The position numbers were made by a program, and so were the translations under genes. Of a stretch of DNA of 35,583 nt, positions 10,901 to 16,842 are shown in pieces. Below the pieces are notes generated by a model that saw only the letters and a list, made by a program, of their open reading frames with translations, was not told the DNA's origin and searched no databases. The stretch comes from an uncultured Anaerolineales bacterium (GTDB taxonomy: Bacteria > Chloroflexota > Anaerolineae > Anaerolineales > Villigracilaceae), in the NCBI GenBank assembly GCA_937928015.1, contig CALFXA010000091.1:1-35583 (forward strand), given 5' to 3'. Numbering within the stretch: the stretch's first letter is position 1; every line of letters begins with the position of its first letter.

Positions 10901-11058
10901 CACAAAACTATTCAGTGGCAGCCTGGATTGAACAGCTTGTAAATGAAGGTATCTCGGGAGGGTGTTCGACAACAAATCCGCCCATGTACTGCCCCAGCGC
11001 CTCTGTGACACGTGCACAGATGGCAATATTCTTGGTGAGAACATTTAACTTACCATAA
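4984..11058 (+). CDS. Giant secreted SLH-anchored protein with lipase domain and SBBP propeller
   Basis: 2024 residues; start chosen at 4984 because AGGAGG lies six bases upstream. Order of parts: signal peptide (residues 1 to about 40, ending near AQAQP); six or seven PD40/TolB-like beta-propeller repeats (about 60-443; SISPNGRYIVYQSD type); an alpha/beta-hydrolase lipase domain (about 449-710) with ILVHGFQG oxyanion strand, nucleophile Ser561 in AHSMGG, and likely acid Asp663 and His700; beta-sandwich and Ig-like segments (about 730-1100); an InlB-B-like repeat (about 1105-1184); seven WNTFLGG-type SBBP repeats (about 1186-1618); two Ig-like units (about 1620-1834); three Cys-containing SLH domains (about 1838-2024). 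Expected to be exported and anchored to the cell surface by the SLH domains. The substrate is unknown; a PGAP1/triacylglycerol-lipase-like esterase is the best guess. Base composition is more AT-rich than in the core genes. Confidence 0.85.
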   Translation: MFKKYRPTLVRMLTLAIIFSLLGNITGTTTIPAQAQPADNIPSSITLPTDRINVISKDFYGEVGYSAPLINPSISPNGRYIVYQSDYYNGIPSDIFIHDRITQFTYKMPFNHENLLQPAYPSSAVAPSISNDGRYIVFTSLEWGEYSFPSPFVRIYDRLNPNSEPDYISGGGSLTDCAAISGDGRYVAFETPQPLASNDNNEWLDDIYVKEISSGDYTLVSVSSNGVVGNEGSGEGRSQGSFNCSPSISEDGRYIAFTSPSSNLVDGDTNGKRDIFVRDQILGTTIRASVGSNGVQGSQDSINPSISPDGRYVTFSTASALDPEDTNEAKDIYMHNLETGETSWVSQSYPGASFTLESSEQPSISNNGRYVAFRASAHDNEGSFWGTFINDTILKSTILVSSENLTTLVPDGISLSASGQEVTFDSSNNLVSEDTNNTTDVFWYDNARTPIILVHGFQGFSEEGGYHCSGIGKNDIKLYNPDLDNTDSTLHSTDGSPALADWLVDDMGYEVWIAHLETTPLDLGTLSGGTPSLYLNAKCLRNQIEYVATQNPQPITIIAHSMGGVVSRAAIRDLEPEVKVGALFTLGSPHAGIPIDSIVTNPPFSNICISHVAICEMAYSKMFNYNHVNKNLSYIDYYFIGGNGGTGFISKILQAAGGGETNDGLVGQESAVGWAYSIGGFTSNWADASIPFQYYTDETHPARSTPEKAYYVGQNDPGNTIGGIKYSDSYLCIKALWQGQTLSSNNCSPATPQQPLEANSQQEYSFTDIDTGSLAANEVTSVQISSDTANPILFYVNWNGGNAPSVTLTRPDGQVIDPTYAEAHPAEVTYETGTGAENPEAAPYIGYYLTSGQIGSWIINITATDAIEYQAFGMLESSNIILNAQTDNDSYQINQVATITATLNNNGAGLPGATVIASLDRMDGIQDAVSLSDPDNDGIYTGAYEIPNAPGYLTIDVTATGTNNGIIFTRQKNLIVTIAPDNLTFTGNYADAPNDENADSFYEYLDFSMEVNANVAKEYSISAELYAGNQLITQSSGFYTLTGGIQDVTLKFDGNSIREKGLDGPYIIKNLYVTPLDVGVPDLSVENIWTTSYYDHSQFGTHPCYTLTLTHSGSGDDPIANPANSEHCGPGEYAPNEDIVLTASPSNGWHISGWTGAIYGNSTANSNALLMPGHNHTVEVHYGSETWNTFLGGIGTEFTSSVLVSDTNGNSYIAGRSNFTWGNPIRPHSACETPSATCEDIYVAKVGPDGSLIWNTFLGGSESDTAVDIAIDNTGNIYVSGFSYASWGTPLRAFSGNLDGVVAKLNSSGTLIWNTFLGGGEYDTAWGIEVDSNQNIYINGYSTASWGTPIHAFTSNSISGTNDIFVAKINPSGTLAWNTFLGGVEDDRGYGITLDNNQNILITGHSDATWGTPVRAFVGGVGSPRDAFVAKLNSAGALTWNTFLGGNGMDRCINLAADASGNIYVVGYSTEDWGTPIYAYSGGSQDGIAVKLSPTGTLVWNTFYGGGGKANGYNVTLDGDGNVNIVGGSNATWGYPIHGYTANFDALVVKMSPYGGLLANTFLGGNGEDRAYGIYISADGRYYISGMSKATWGTPIRAYTESPTYPEDTFVLKTNLDSAPLIVSSIIRNNNSPTNATSVSFEVKFSENVTGIDVTGPIYDDFALTTDGVTGATITNVSGSGSTYTVTVNTGTGYGTLRLDVTTNGHIVDIDSNPLAGSFDHGQAYTIDRIAPTVSSITRASVNPTNSVSVDYIVTFSEAVTGVGSNDFSLTISGLSGTSITSVSGSGNSYTVTVNTGSGSGTLNLIVPATATIYDSVGNALSSLPFTTGQVYNVRTSTFSDVPVSYWAWQYIERAYSAGVTGGCSTNPLMYCPETNVTRDIMAIFLLRGKYGSTYAPPPVGSSTGFNDVPTTYWAAAWIKELAAEGITSGCGNGNYCPGTVVTREQMAVFLLRAKHGAAYTPPAATGMFADVPQNYSVAAWIEQLVNEGISGGCSTTNPPMYCPSASVTRAQMAIFLVRTFNLP

Positions 11059-11083
11059 ACCCATACAGCCAGAATAAAATGTA

Positions 11084-11122
11084 AAGATCGAGCCCTAGAG
11101 CAATGCTCTAGGGCTCGATCTT
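11084..11122 (+). terminator. Terminator-like 17-bp hairpin after the SLH protein
   Basis: A perfect 17-bp stem (11084-11100 with 11106-11122) with a 5-base loop, followed by ATATTAAATT. The A/T-rich tail has no long T run, so termination strength is uncertain. It separates the surface protein from the lipoprotein array. Confidence 0.7.
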
Positions 11123-11192
11123 ATATTAAATTGGAACTTAATTGCTGCGGAAGGCGTATTGACTTGGAAACTTCTTGTTTAGGAGGTAAGTA

Positions 11193-12371
11193 ATGAAAGC
11201 TCAAATCGTACTCCTTACAACTCTAATCATCATGTTGACAGCCTGTCTGCCGCCGCAAATCAGCGAAATAGATATTCAAAATACAAATGTTGCCATTATC
11301 GGGACAGGGGTAGTGCTGACACAAACGGCTTTACCTACCATGACTCCAACAATTACTTCTATGGAATCGGCCCCGACCCCTTTGCCGCCAGAGCCAACTG
11401 CCGTCGTTTTGTCGCCAGGGCAAGAGGACCTGAAAACCGTTATTCAGACCTATTTTGATATCCGCTACCTTACATATAACTCTTTACAATTACCAGACTT
11501 TGGGGATGTAATATCCAATGAACCTGATGGAAAGGCGTTTCTTGATGCGGAAATGCATAATCTGGCAGTCTGGACTCAGTATGCGCGGTTGAATTCCTTA
11601 CGATATTCCTACTACAAATACTCCCTTACATTTCAAAATATCACCACCGACCCAATTACTCAACTGGTTACAGTGAATGTGATTGAGGGAAATGAAGTTA
11701 TTTATGAAATTTCGGAAAGGCTCGATCCTGAAAGTCCCATCATTTCTCATTCGGCCGGAATAGTCCATACAATCACTCTCCGAAATGAGCAGGGACAATG
11801 GAAAATCATATCGGACAGTTACCACAACGATGCCCAGGTACAGTACTGGCAAGGGGGTGAATCCACCGAAGAAAGGCAGAAGTTTATAGATGGTATATTG
11901 AGTCCTAAAGAAACATATTCTTCTTCGCAAACTTTGAAAGTGACCGTTACGCCAGATTTGATCCAAATCTCGCACTGGAAAGAATATGAGAGTGCGCTTG
12001 CCAATAAATTACTCCCCGCGCTGCCGCGAGAAAAGGTTTTATGTGAATGGCAGCCTTTTAGCCAGACTGCACAAGAACTTTTCGTCTGGACAATGTGCAC
12101 AGAAACCACTCCACTGGCAGAAATCAGCATTTATTTCTTCCGTACAGTGGACATTCCAGCAGTAATCCACCTCAATGCAGATGGCTCCGTGCAAAGTATA
12201 GAAATTCCAGAATTTGGACCGAATTATTACTCTGACTTGAACAGACTATTTCCATTGGCAGCGCGAAACGGGCTACCCGATGTGAAGTTGATGGAAGAAC
12301 ATCTCGATTGGCGACGGACGCATCCGGAGGAACCACCTTTGATCGTCCTTTCCGCAACACCCATACCATAA
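11193..12371 (+). CDS. Lipoprotein, first and longest of a tandem paralogous array
   Basis: A 392-residue lipoprotein: signal helix, lipobox LTAC (Cys18) and a Thr/Pro linker. AGGAGG precedes the ATG. Residues about 75-225 form an extra domain that the next three genes lack (QEDLKTVIQTYFDIRY to GQWKIISDSYHNDAQVQYW); it resembles the small alpha/beta domains that accompany secreted amidase-like proteins, but I cannot name it. The C-terminal half (from about residue 255) has the domain shared by all four paralogs: a Trp-x-x-hydrophobic stretch, LCEW, a QELFVW strand, an AVIHLNADGS strand, and the tail HLDWRRTHPEEPPLIVLSA. Function unknown; expected on the outer face of the membrane. Confidence 0.8.
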   Translation: MKAQIVLLTTLIIMLTACLPPQISEIDIQNTNVAIIGTGVVLTQTALPTMTPTITSMESAPTPLPPEPTAVVLSPGQEDLKTVIQTYFDIRYLTYNSLQLPDFGDVISNEPDGKAFLDAEMHNLAVWTQYARLNSLRYSYYKYSLTFQNITTDPITQLVTVNVIEGNEVIYEISERLDPESPIISHSAGIVHTITLRNEQGQWKIISDSYHNDAQVQYWQGGESTEERQKFIDGILSPKETYSSSQTLKVTVTPDLIQISHWKEYESALANKLLPALPREKVLCEWQPFSQTAQELFVWTMCTETTPLAEISIYFFRTVDIPAVIHLNADGSVQSIEIPEFGPNYYSDLNRLFPLAARNGLPDVKLMEEHLDWRRTHPEEPPLIVLSATPIP

Positions 12372-12375
12372 AATC

Positions 12376-13029
12376 ATGAAAACCAACATCATTTCCTTCA
12401 TCCTGCTCATCCTAGCCTTGACCGCCTGCACGTCCGCCCAACCCGTGGACATTCAAGGCACGGCTGTCGTCCTTGCGAAAACAGGCGTCGCGCTGACGCA
12501 AACCGCCCAACCAACTGCCACGCTTCCGCCGACTGTGACGCCCACGGCCACGATCACGTATCCCTCGCCATCGCCCTATCCTACGCAAAAGCCTCTCCCT
12601 ATCTTTACTCCCGATGCAATTCTGGTAGAGCGCTGGACAGAATGTCAAACAGAACTGGCAAAGATTGTCCTCTCTGGATATGGGTCTGTTTCCAAATATG
12701 CTTTATGTGAATGGGATATCTTAGGACGTTCTGGACAGGAAGTATATGTATGGGCATTTTGCATAGAGAGGGGGGCCAATGGCAGTCACCCCGCAGTAAT
12801 TTATCTTGAAAAGGATGGGGCGATTAGAGATGTGAGAATCGCCAGGTACAAAGGCGATTCTTTTGACCTTAGCATATTTCCAGAATATGTGCAGGAGAAA
12901 TGTGATTTGTATTTGGGATATTCACTATTTGATGGAAGAATAAAAGAAATGATAGAGCATGTCCACTATAGAGAAACACATCCAGAAATACCGCCTTTGG
13001 TCGTTCTTTCCGCAATATCCATGCCATAA
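12376..13029 (+). CDS. Lipoprotein, second member of tandem array
   Basis: A 217-residue protein: signal helix, lipobox LTAC, GTAVVLAKTGVALTQTAQP linker common to the array, a TPT-rich spacer, then the shared C-terminal domain (ALCEWDILGRSGQEVYVWAF, AVIYLEKDGAIRDV, tail HVHYRETHPEIPPLVVLSA). The ATG lies four bases after the previous stop and has no ribosome binding site, so it probably depends on coupled translation. Its first 80 bases are almost identical to those of the fourth gene. Function unknown. Not a shadow frame: the lipobox and the shared domain are both intact. Confidence 0.8.
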   Translation: MKTNIISFILLILALTACTSAQPVDIQGTAVVLAKTGVALTQTAQPTATLPPTVTPTATITYPSPSPYPTQKPLPIFTPDAILVERWTECQTELAKIVLSGYGSVSKYALCEWDILGRSGQEVYVWAFCIERGANGSHPAVIYLEKDGAIRDVRIARYKGDSFDLSIFPEYVQEKCDLYLGYSLFDGRIKEMIEHVHYRETHPEIPPLVVLSAISMP

Positions 13030-13033
13030 AACC

Positions 13034-13684
13034 ATGAAAACCAACATCATTTCCCTCATCTTGCTCACCCTGGCGTTGACTACTGCCTGCACATCCACCC
13101 AACCCGCGGACGTTCAAGGCACGGCCGTCGTGCTCGCCAAAACTGGCATTGCGCTGACGCAAACCGCCCAACCTACGGCCACGCTTCCGCCGACTGTGAC
13201 GCCCACGGCTACGGTCACGTATCCCGTGCCATCGCCGTATCCCCCTCTGCCTCCTATCTTTGACGTTACCCCTAACGCCATCCAAATAAATAATTGGAAG
13301 AGCTATCAAACTGCATTGGCAAAAAGTATCCTACCCTACACATTACCAGAATTACTCCATCTGGTTTTATGTGAATGGAGCATTTTAGGGCAATCCGATC
13401 AAGAAATATATGTGTGGGCTGTGTGTGATAGTGGAGAACGCGGATCATCTCCAGCAGTTATTTACATAAAGGCTGATGGCAGTATACAAAACGTGAAGGC
13501 TGTTAACCCCGATTCCACACGAGGTTCTCAAATTCGACAACTATTCCCGCCAAATATCCAAGAGAAAATTTTTAGCAATTTCATTTCAACTATCGATGAA
13601 CAGTTAATCATTCATCTCGATTGGCGACGAACACACCCAGAAGAACCGCCTTTGATCGTCCTTTCCGCAACACCCATACCATAA
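13034..13684 (+). CDS. Lipoprotein, third member of tandem array
   Basis: A 216-residue lipoprotein with lipobox LTTAC, the same QGTAVVLAKTGIALTQTAQP linker and the same C-terminal domain (VLCEWSILGQSDQEIYVWAV, AVIYIKADGSIQNV, tail HLDWRRTHPEEPPLIVLSA). The start at 13034 lines up with its paralogs; a longer in-frame start at 12959 lies inside the previous gene and is rejected. The gap to the preceding stop is four bases and no Shine-Dalgarno is visible. The tail and stop region are nearly identical in DNA to the end of the first array gene, while the middle is diverged. Function unknown. Confidence 0.8.
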   Translation: MKTNIISLILLTLALTTACTSTQPADVQGTAVVLAKTGIALTQTAQPTATLPPTVTPTATVTYPVPSPYPPLPPIFDVTPNAIQINNWKSYQTALAKSILPYTLPELLHLVLCEWSILGQSDQEIYVWAVCDSGERGSSPAVIYIKADGSIQNVKAVNPDSTRGSQIRQLFPPNIQEKIFSNFISTIDEQLIIHLDWRRTHPEEPPLIVLSATPIP

Positions 13685-13688
13685 AATC

Positions 13689-14399
13689 ATGAAAACCAAC
13701 ATCATTTCCTTCATCCTGCTCATCCTAGCCTTGACCGCCTGCACGTCCGCCCAACCCGTGGACGTTCAAGGCACTGCCGTTGCGCTTGCGGTGACGGAAA
13801 TTCATCTGACGCAATCCCTATTGCCTACCCCAACGCCAACTGCAACAGCGACAATCGAATTCATCTTGCCAACTCCCTATCCAACACAGCCACATCCACC
13901 CATTTTTACGCCAGACGCAACTCAAGTAGAAAGGTGGAAAGAGTATCAAGCAGAATTATCAAAAATTGTTCTTTCTTCTAATCTGGAACTGGGAAATGAT
14001 CCTGCTACATATGAGAATGCTTTATGTGAATGGGATATTTTAGGGCAATCAAGTCAAGCAGTGTACGTGTATGTAGTGTGTGTCATTGCAAAAGGTAACG
14101 GGGGTATGAGAACCCCAGCCATAATTTATCTTGAGAAAGACGGCTCCATTCAAAAAGTACAGCTTCCCGAGTCTAAAGATACAAATAGTGAAATGTTTGA
14201 CTATGCCTCATTTCCAATCTATGTACAGGAAAAATTCTGCTACTACTTTGACCCGTTTCCATCTGATCTCCCCCCTTGCCCATTCAGCAGCACATATCCA
14301 CGACCAAGACTTGATAAATTATATGCTCACCTCGAATATAGAAAAGCGCATCCAGAAGAGCCACCTTTGATCGTCCTTTCCGCAACACCTACACCATAA
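13689..14399 (+). CDS. Lipoprotein, fourth member of tandem array
   Basis: A 236-residue lipoprotein with lipobox LTAC and QGTAVALAVTEIHLTQ linker. The shared domain follows (ALCEWDILGQSSQAVYVYVV, AIIYLEKDGSIQKV), with a short Cys/Pro-rich insertion near residues 195-213 that the others lack, then tail HLEYRKAHPEEPPLIVLSA. It starts four bases after the third gene with no ribosome binding site. A terminator follows. The four genes appear to form one transcript. Function unknown. Confidence 0.8.
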   Translation: MKTNIISFILLILALTACTSAQPVDVQGTAVALAVTEIHLTQSLLPTPTPTATATIEFILPTPYPTQPHPPIFTPDATQVERWKEYQAELSKIVLSSNLELGNDPATYENALCEWDILGQSSQAVYVYVVCVIAKGNGGMRTPAIIYLEKDGSIQKVQLPESKDTNSEMFDYASFPIYVQEKFCYYFDPFPSDLPPCPFSSTYPRPRLDKLYAHLEYRKAHPEEPPLIVLSATPTP

Positions 14400-14403
14400 A
14401 GCA

Positions 14404-14431
14404 AGAAGGTCACCGTAACAGGTGACCTTCT
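14404..14431. terminator. Terminator between convergent lipoprotein genes
   Basis: An 11-bp stem AGAAGGTCACC/GGTGACCTTCT with a 6-base loop sits between the plus-strand lipoprotein array and the minus-strand SH3-like lipoprotein gene, whose stop is 7 bases away. It can serve both directions; the tails are only moderately T-rich. Confidence 0.7.
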
Positions 14432-14437
14432 CGATTA

Positions 14438-14974
14438 TTACGGATGCGGGGTGTTGGTCGGTGTGGGCGTATCGGTCGGGACGGGGGTGGGTGTGGGTGG
14501 CGGAGTAAAGACCTTGAGATTGGTCAGGTCGTAACCCGCGTCGAATTGCAGGACGTCCGCTTGCAGCCAGCAGGGTTCGTGGTAACGCGGGTTGTCGATG
14601 ATCCACCAGGCGCCCACACTGCCGCGTCCCAGCAATTGCACGCGGATGCCCGTCTTGACCGAGCTGGACACCTCGTACACGGAGCCAGGTCCCAGCCAGC
14701 ACAGGGCGTCTTTCACCACCAGCGGATCCTGCGGCGTGGGGAACGGGGTGAAGGTAAAGGCCACGGTCGGCGTGGCGGTCGGCTCCTGCGGAGGGACCGT
14801 CGCGGTGGGGGCAGCAGCCGTCTCCGCCTGGATGGCGGACATGGTCGCCGCCACGGCCGTCTGCGCCAGGACCTCGGGCGCAACGGGCGGCTCCCCCATC
14901 CCAGTCAATGGCAGGTTACAGGCCGATAGAATCAGGACCAGGCCCAGGGTCAGGACAAATTTCATGCGGGTCAT
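14438..14974 (-). CDS. SH3-like domain lipoprotein
   Basis: A 178-residue lipoprotein. The start at 14974 has AGGAGG four bases upstream; the longer frame to 15007 would overlap the preceding gene and is rejected. Signal helix with lipobox LSAC, an Ala/Thr/Pro-rich linker, then a bacterial SH3-like fold from about residue 95: ALCWLGPGSVYEVSSSVKTG to WWIIDNPRYHEPCWLQADVL, with a Cys in each CW motif that could form a disulfide. The C-terminus is a PTPTPVPTDTPTPTNTP tail. It lies 19 bases after the SufR-like regulator gene and is probably cotranscribed. Such domains often bind cell wall or protein ligands; the exact role is unknown. Confidence 0.78.
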   Translation of the reverse strand: MTRMKFVLTLGLVLILSACNLPLTGMGEPPVAPEVLAQTAVAATMSAIQAETAAAPTATVPPQEPTATPTVAFTFTPFPTPQDPLVVKDALCWLGPGSVYEVSSSVKTGIRVQLLGRGSVGAWWIIDNPRYHEPCWLQADVLQFDAGYDLTNLKVFTPPPTPTPVPTDTPTPTNTPHP

Positions 14975-14993
14975 ACTTCCTCCTACATTCTTT

Positions 14994-15602
14994 TCAACTG
15001 ACTTCAAATAAAAACGGACACATCCCAGGCAAGGCTGCCTCGTTCCGTTTCAACGGCGTGACCGTCCGCCCGAGCAGCGTGTCGAGCAGGGCCGCATCCA
15101 TTGTACATAATTCGGGATGGGTCGCCATCACCTTTGCGTACGGGCATGGCCCCAGCAGAATGCGCGGACCCTCGGCGCCCGCCTCCCAGCGCGCCTGATA
15201 GTGGAGCTGATTCAGCCGCTCGACCGTGGAAGCCAGCCGACGCATCAGCGGCGCGGACTCTGCCTGAGTCGCCCCGCCCATCCGCTCGGCCAGGGACCTC
15301 AGAGCCTGCTCCCGTTTCGACGGCGACAGCCCGCCCAGCCATTCGTCCAGCACGGAGCCGAACAGGCTTGGTAGTGAATCACCCGCCAGCATCGCCGACA
15401 GTCCATAACGCTTGACGGGCCGCCCGCGCCCCTCGCCGCCCGCGCTGACAACCGTCACGCGCCCGTCCGCCGCCAGGATGCGCAGGTGATGACGGGCGTT
15501 GGCGGGCGTCACATGCAGGGCGCGCGCAACTTCCTGCGCCGAAGCCAGGCGATTCTTCTTGAGATAAGCCAGCACTTTCTGCCGGGCGGTTGTCATAGCC
15601 AT
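14994..15602 (-). CDS. SufR-like winged-helix transcriptional regulator
   Basis: A 202-residue DNA-binding regulator. Residues about 5-65 form an ArsR/DeoR-type winged helix (SAQEVARALHVTPANARHHL is the recognition region; GRGRPVKRYGLS the wing). The C-terminal part carries CPYAKVMATHPELC and a final MCPF. Cys153 and Cys166 are 12 residues apart, and Cys195 sits where the last cysteine of the SufR-type CX12CX13CX14C cluster motif would fall; the third position (180) is Thr. SufR proteins bind a [4Fe-4S] cluster and repress Fe-S assembly genes (family knowledge, recalled). The TATAAT at 15609-15614 puts the transcription start on the ATG, so the mRNA looks leaderless. It faces the iscX-nuo run across a 93-base gap. 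Confidence 0.8.
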   Translation of the reverse strand: MAMTTARQKVLAYLKKNRLASAQEVARALHVTPANARHHLRILAADGRVTVVSAGGEGRGRPVKRYGLSAMLAGDSLPSLFGSVLDEWLGGLSPSKREQALRSLAERMGGATQAESAPLMRRLASTVERLNQLHYQARWEAGAEGPRILLGPCPYAKVMATHPELCTMDAALLDTLLGRTVTPLKRNEAALPGMCPFLFEVS

Positions 15603-15608
15603 GCGGTG

Positions 15609-15614
15609 ATTATA
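15609..15614 (-). promoter_or_regulatory. -10 box of the SufR-like gene (leaderless)
   Basis: A perfect minus-strand TATAAT. Six bases separate it from the ATG whose A is at 15602, so initiation at the normal distance falls on the start codon itself. No Shine-Dalgarno is present. The expected -35 position overlaps the palindrome at 15625-15638. Confidence 0.6.
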
Positions 15615-15624
15615 CTCACTATTT

Positions 15625-15638
15625 TATTTTCGAAAATA
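15625..15638. promoter_or_regulatory. Palindromic operator candidate TATTTTCGAAAATA
   Basis: A 14-bp perfect palindrome in the divergent promoter region between the SufR-like regulator and the DUF2834-iscX-nuo genes. It covers the -35 region of the regulator promoter and lies about 40 bases upstream of the -10 box of the opposite promoter. A dimeric winged-helix regulator binding here could repress itself and affect the nuo side. The binding is inferred from position and symmetry. Confidence 0.5.
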
Positions 15639-15678
15639 TATTTTTTCGTAAATCGGCCGTTTTTGGAGATACCCGTGC

Positions 15679-15684
15679 TATAAT
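15679..15684 (+). promoter_or_regulatory. Extended -10 promoter of the DUF2834-iscX-nuo run
   Basis: TGCTATAAT: a perfect -10 with the TGn extension (TG at 15676-15677). Initiation near 15691 leaves about five bases before the ATG at 15696, which has no ribosome binding site. The message is nearly leaderless. Confidence 0.6.
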
Positions 15685-15695
15685 CCTCACTCGCG

Positions 15696-16013
15696 ATGAA
15701 AAAGGGCATTTATCTCTTCTTTGCAATGGTGGGTTTGATCGTCCCCTATTTCTTTTTAATCCGCTTCCTCAGTTCCAACGGTTTCGACATCCCCCTGCTC
15801 ATCGGGCAATTGTTCACCAACGACATTTCCACCTTCTTTGCCGTTGACCTGATCCTCTCGATCATCCTGTTCTGGTTCTTTGTCCAGGCCGAGACAAGCA
15901 GGCTGGGCATGAAAAACGGGTGGCTGTACGTCCTGGCCTCCCTCACAGTGGGACTGTCCTTTGCCTTGCCACTTTTCCTTTACTTCCGTGAGCGCAAACT
16001 GGCCACAGGATGA
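15696..16013 (+). CDS. DUF2834 family small membrane protein
   Basis: A 105-residue protein with three predicted membrane helices (about 4-24, 45-65, 76-97). The segment FFAVDLILSIILFWFFV followed by a basic RLGMKNGW and VGLSFALPLFLYFRE matches the DUF2834 family as I know it. Function of the family is unknown. It is the first gene of the iscX-nuo run; its stop overlaps the iscX start (ATGA), so translation of iscX is likely coupled to it. A cofactor or quinone related role would be speculation from context. Confidence 0.75.
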   Translation: MKKGIYLFFAMVGLIVPYFFLIRFLSSNGFDIPLLIGQLFTNDISTFFAVDLILSIILFWFFVQAETSRLGMKNGWLYVLASLTVGLSFALPLFLYFRERKLATG

Positions 16014-16219
16014 CTCTCACCTGGGACTCCACCTTTGCCATTGCGCTGGAACTGCGCCGTCAACACCCAGGCGTGAACATGGATGACCTGTCCTTCAGAC
16101 AGATTTACGAGTGGACGCTTCAACTTCAGGAATTCGAGGATGACCCGTCGTTGTGCAATGACGACATCCTGGCTGCAATCTTTCAAGACTGGTTCGAGGA
16201 GACAATTCATGGACAATGA
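16010..16219 (+). CDS. iscX: Fe-S assembly protein IscX
   Basis: A 69-residue acidic protein matching IscX/YfhJ over its length: [19 protein letters not shown], then [20 protein letters not shown] and [15 protein letters not shown], the family's conserved helices with the DDP and LxAIxxxWxxE signatures. In enterobacteria IscX is the last protein of the isc operon, binds the IscS desulfurase and iron, and modulates cluster assembly in competition with frataxin. Here it stands alone, without iscS or iscU, between a DUF2834 gene (ATGA overlap) and nuoB (11-base overlap). The tight packing suggests a job linked to supplying clusters to complex I (inference). Confidence 0.9.
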   Translation: MTLTWDSTFAIALELRRQHPGVNMDDLSFRQIYEWTLQLQEFEDDPSLCNDDILAAIFQDWFEETIHGQ

Positions 16220-16838
16220 ACAACTCAATTCACCGGGCTACGACATCCCCGACGAGCTGAAGAACGTGGTCTCGATCACCACGCTCGACCGCCTGTACAA
16301 CTGGGGCCGTCGTTCCTCGGTCTGGCCGCTGATGTTCGGCCTGGCCTGCTGCGCCATCGAAATGATCGCCGCACAGGCCTCCCGCTACGACATGGCCCGC
16401 TTCGGCATGGAGGTCATGCGCCCCACCCCGCGCCAGGCCGACATGATGTTGGTCTCGGGCACCGTCACCAAGAAGATGGTCCCGCTGATCGTGCGCCTGT
16501 ATAACCAGATGCCCGAGCCCAAGTACGTGGTGGCCATGGGTGCCTGCGCCTCGGGCGGCGGTCCCTTCAAGGAAGGCTACAACGTGGTGGCGGGCATCGA
16601 CAAGTTCCTGCCCGTGGATGTCTACATCCCAGGCTGCCCGCCCACCCCGCAGGCTCTGATCCACGGCATGATCAAACTCCAGGAAAAGATCGACAAGGAG
16701 TCGCTCAGCAAGGTGCGCTGGTACGATAGGAAGAAGGAAGACTCCGTCTACATCCCCGTGCCCGTGCTGGGTCCCGACCTGATGGACCCGCGCCGCTTCG
16801 CCGAAATCAAGGCCATTGCCGCCGCGAAGGAAGGATAA
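16209..16838 (+). CDS. nuoB: NADH-quinone oxidoreductase subunit B
   Basis: NuoB carries the terminal [4Fe-4S] cluster N2 that passes electrons to quinone in complex I. The 209-residue protein begins at 16209, with GAGGAG seven bases upstream; the start lies inside the end of iscX. Cluster ligands are visible: Cys47 and Cys48 in GLACCAIEM, Cys113 in [10 protein letters not shown] and Cys143 in [10 protein letters not shown]. Also conserved are RYDMARFG and [16 protein letters not shown]. The usual nuoA gene does not precede it. nuoCD starts four bases after its stop. Peripheral subunit on the cytoplasmic side of the membrane. Confidence 0.97.
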   Translation: MDNEQLNSPGYDIPDELKNVVSITTLDRLYNWGRRSSVWPLMFGLACCAIEMIAAQASRYDMARFGMEVMRPTPRQADMMLVSGTVTKKMVPLIVRLYNQMPEPKYVVAMGACASGGGPFKEGYNVVAGIDKFLPVDVYIPGCPPTPQALIHGMIKLQEKIDKESLSKVRWYDRKKEDSVYIPVPVLGPDLMDPRRFAEIKAIAAAKEG

Positions 16839-16842
16839 GCAC

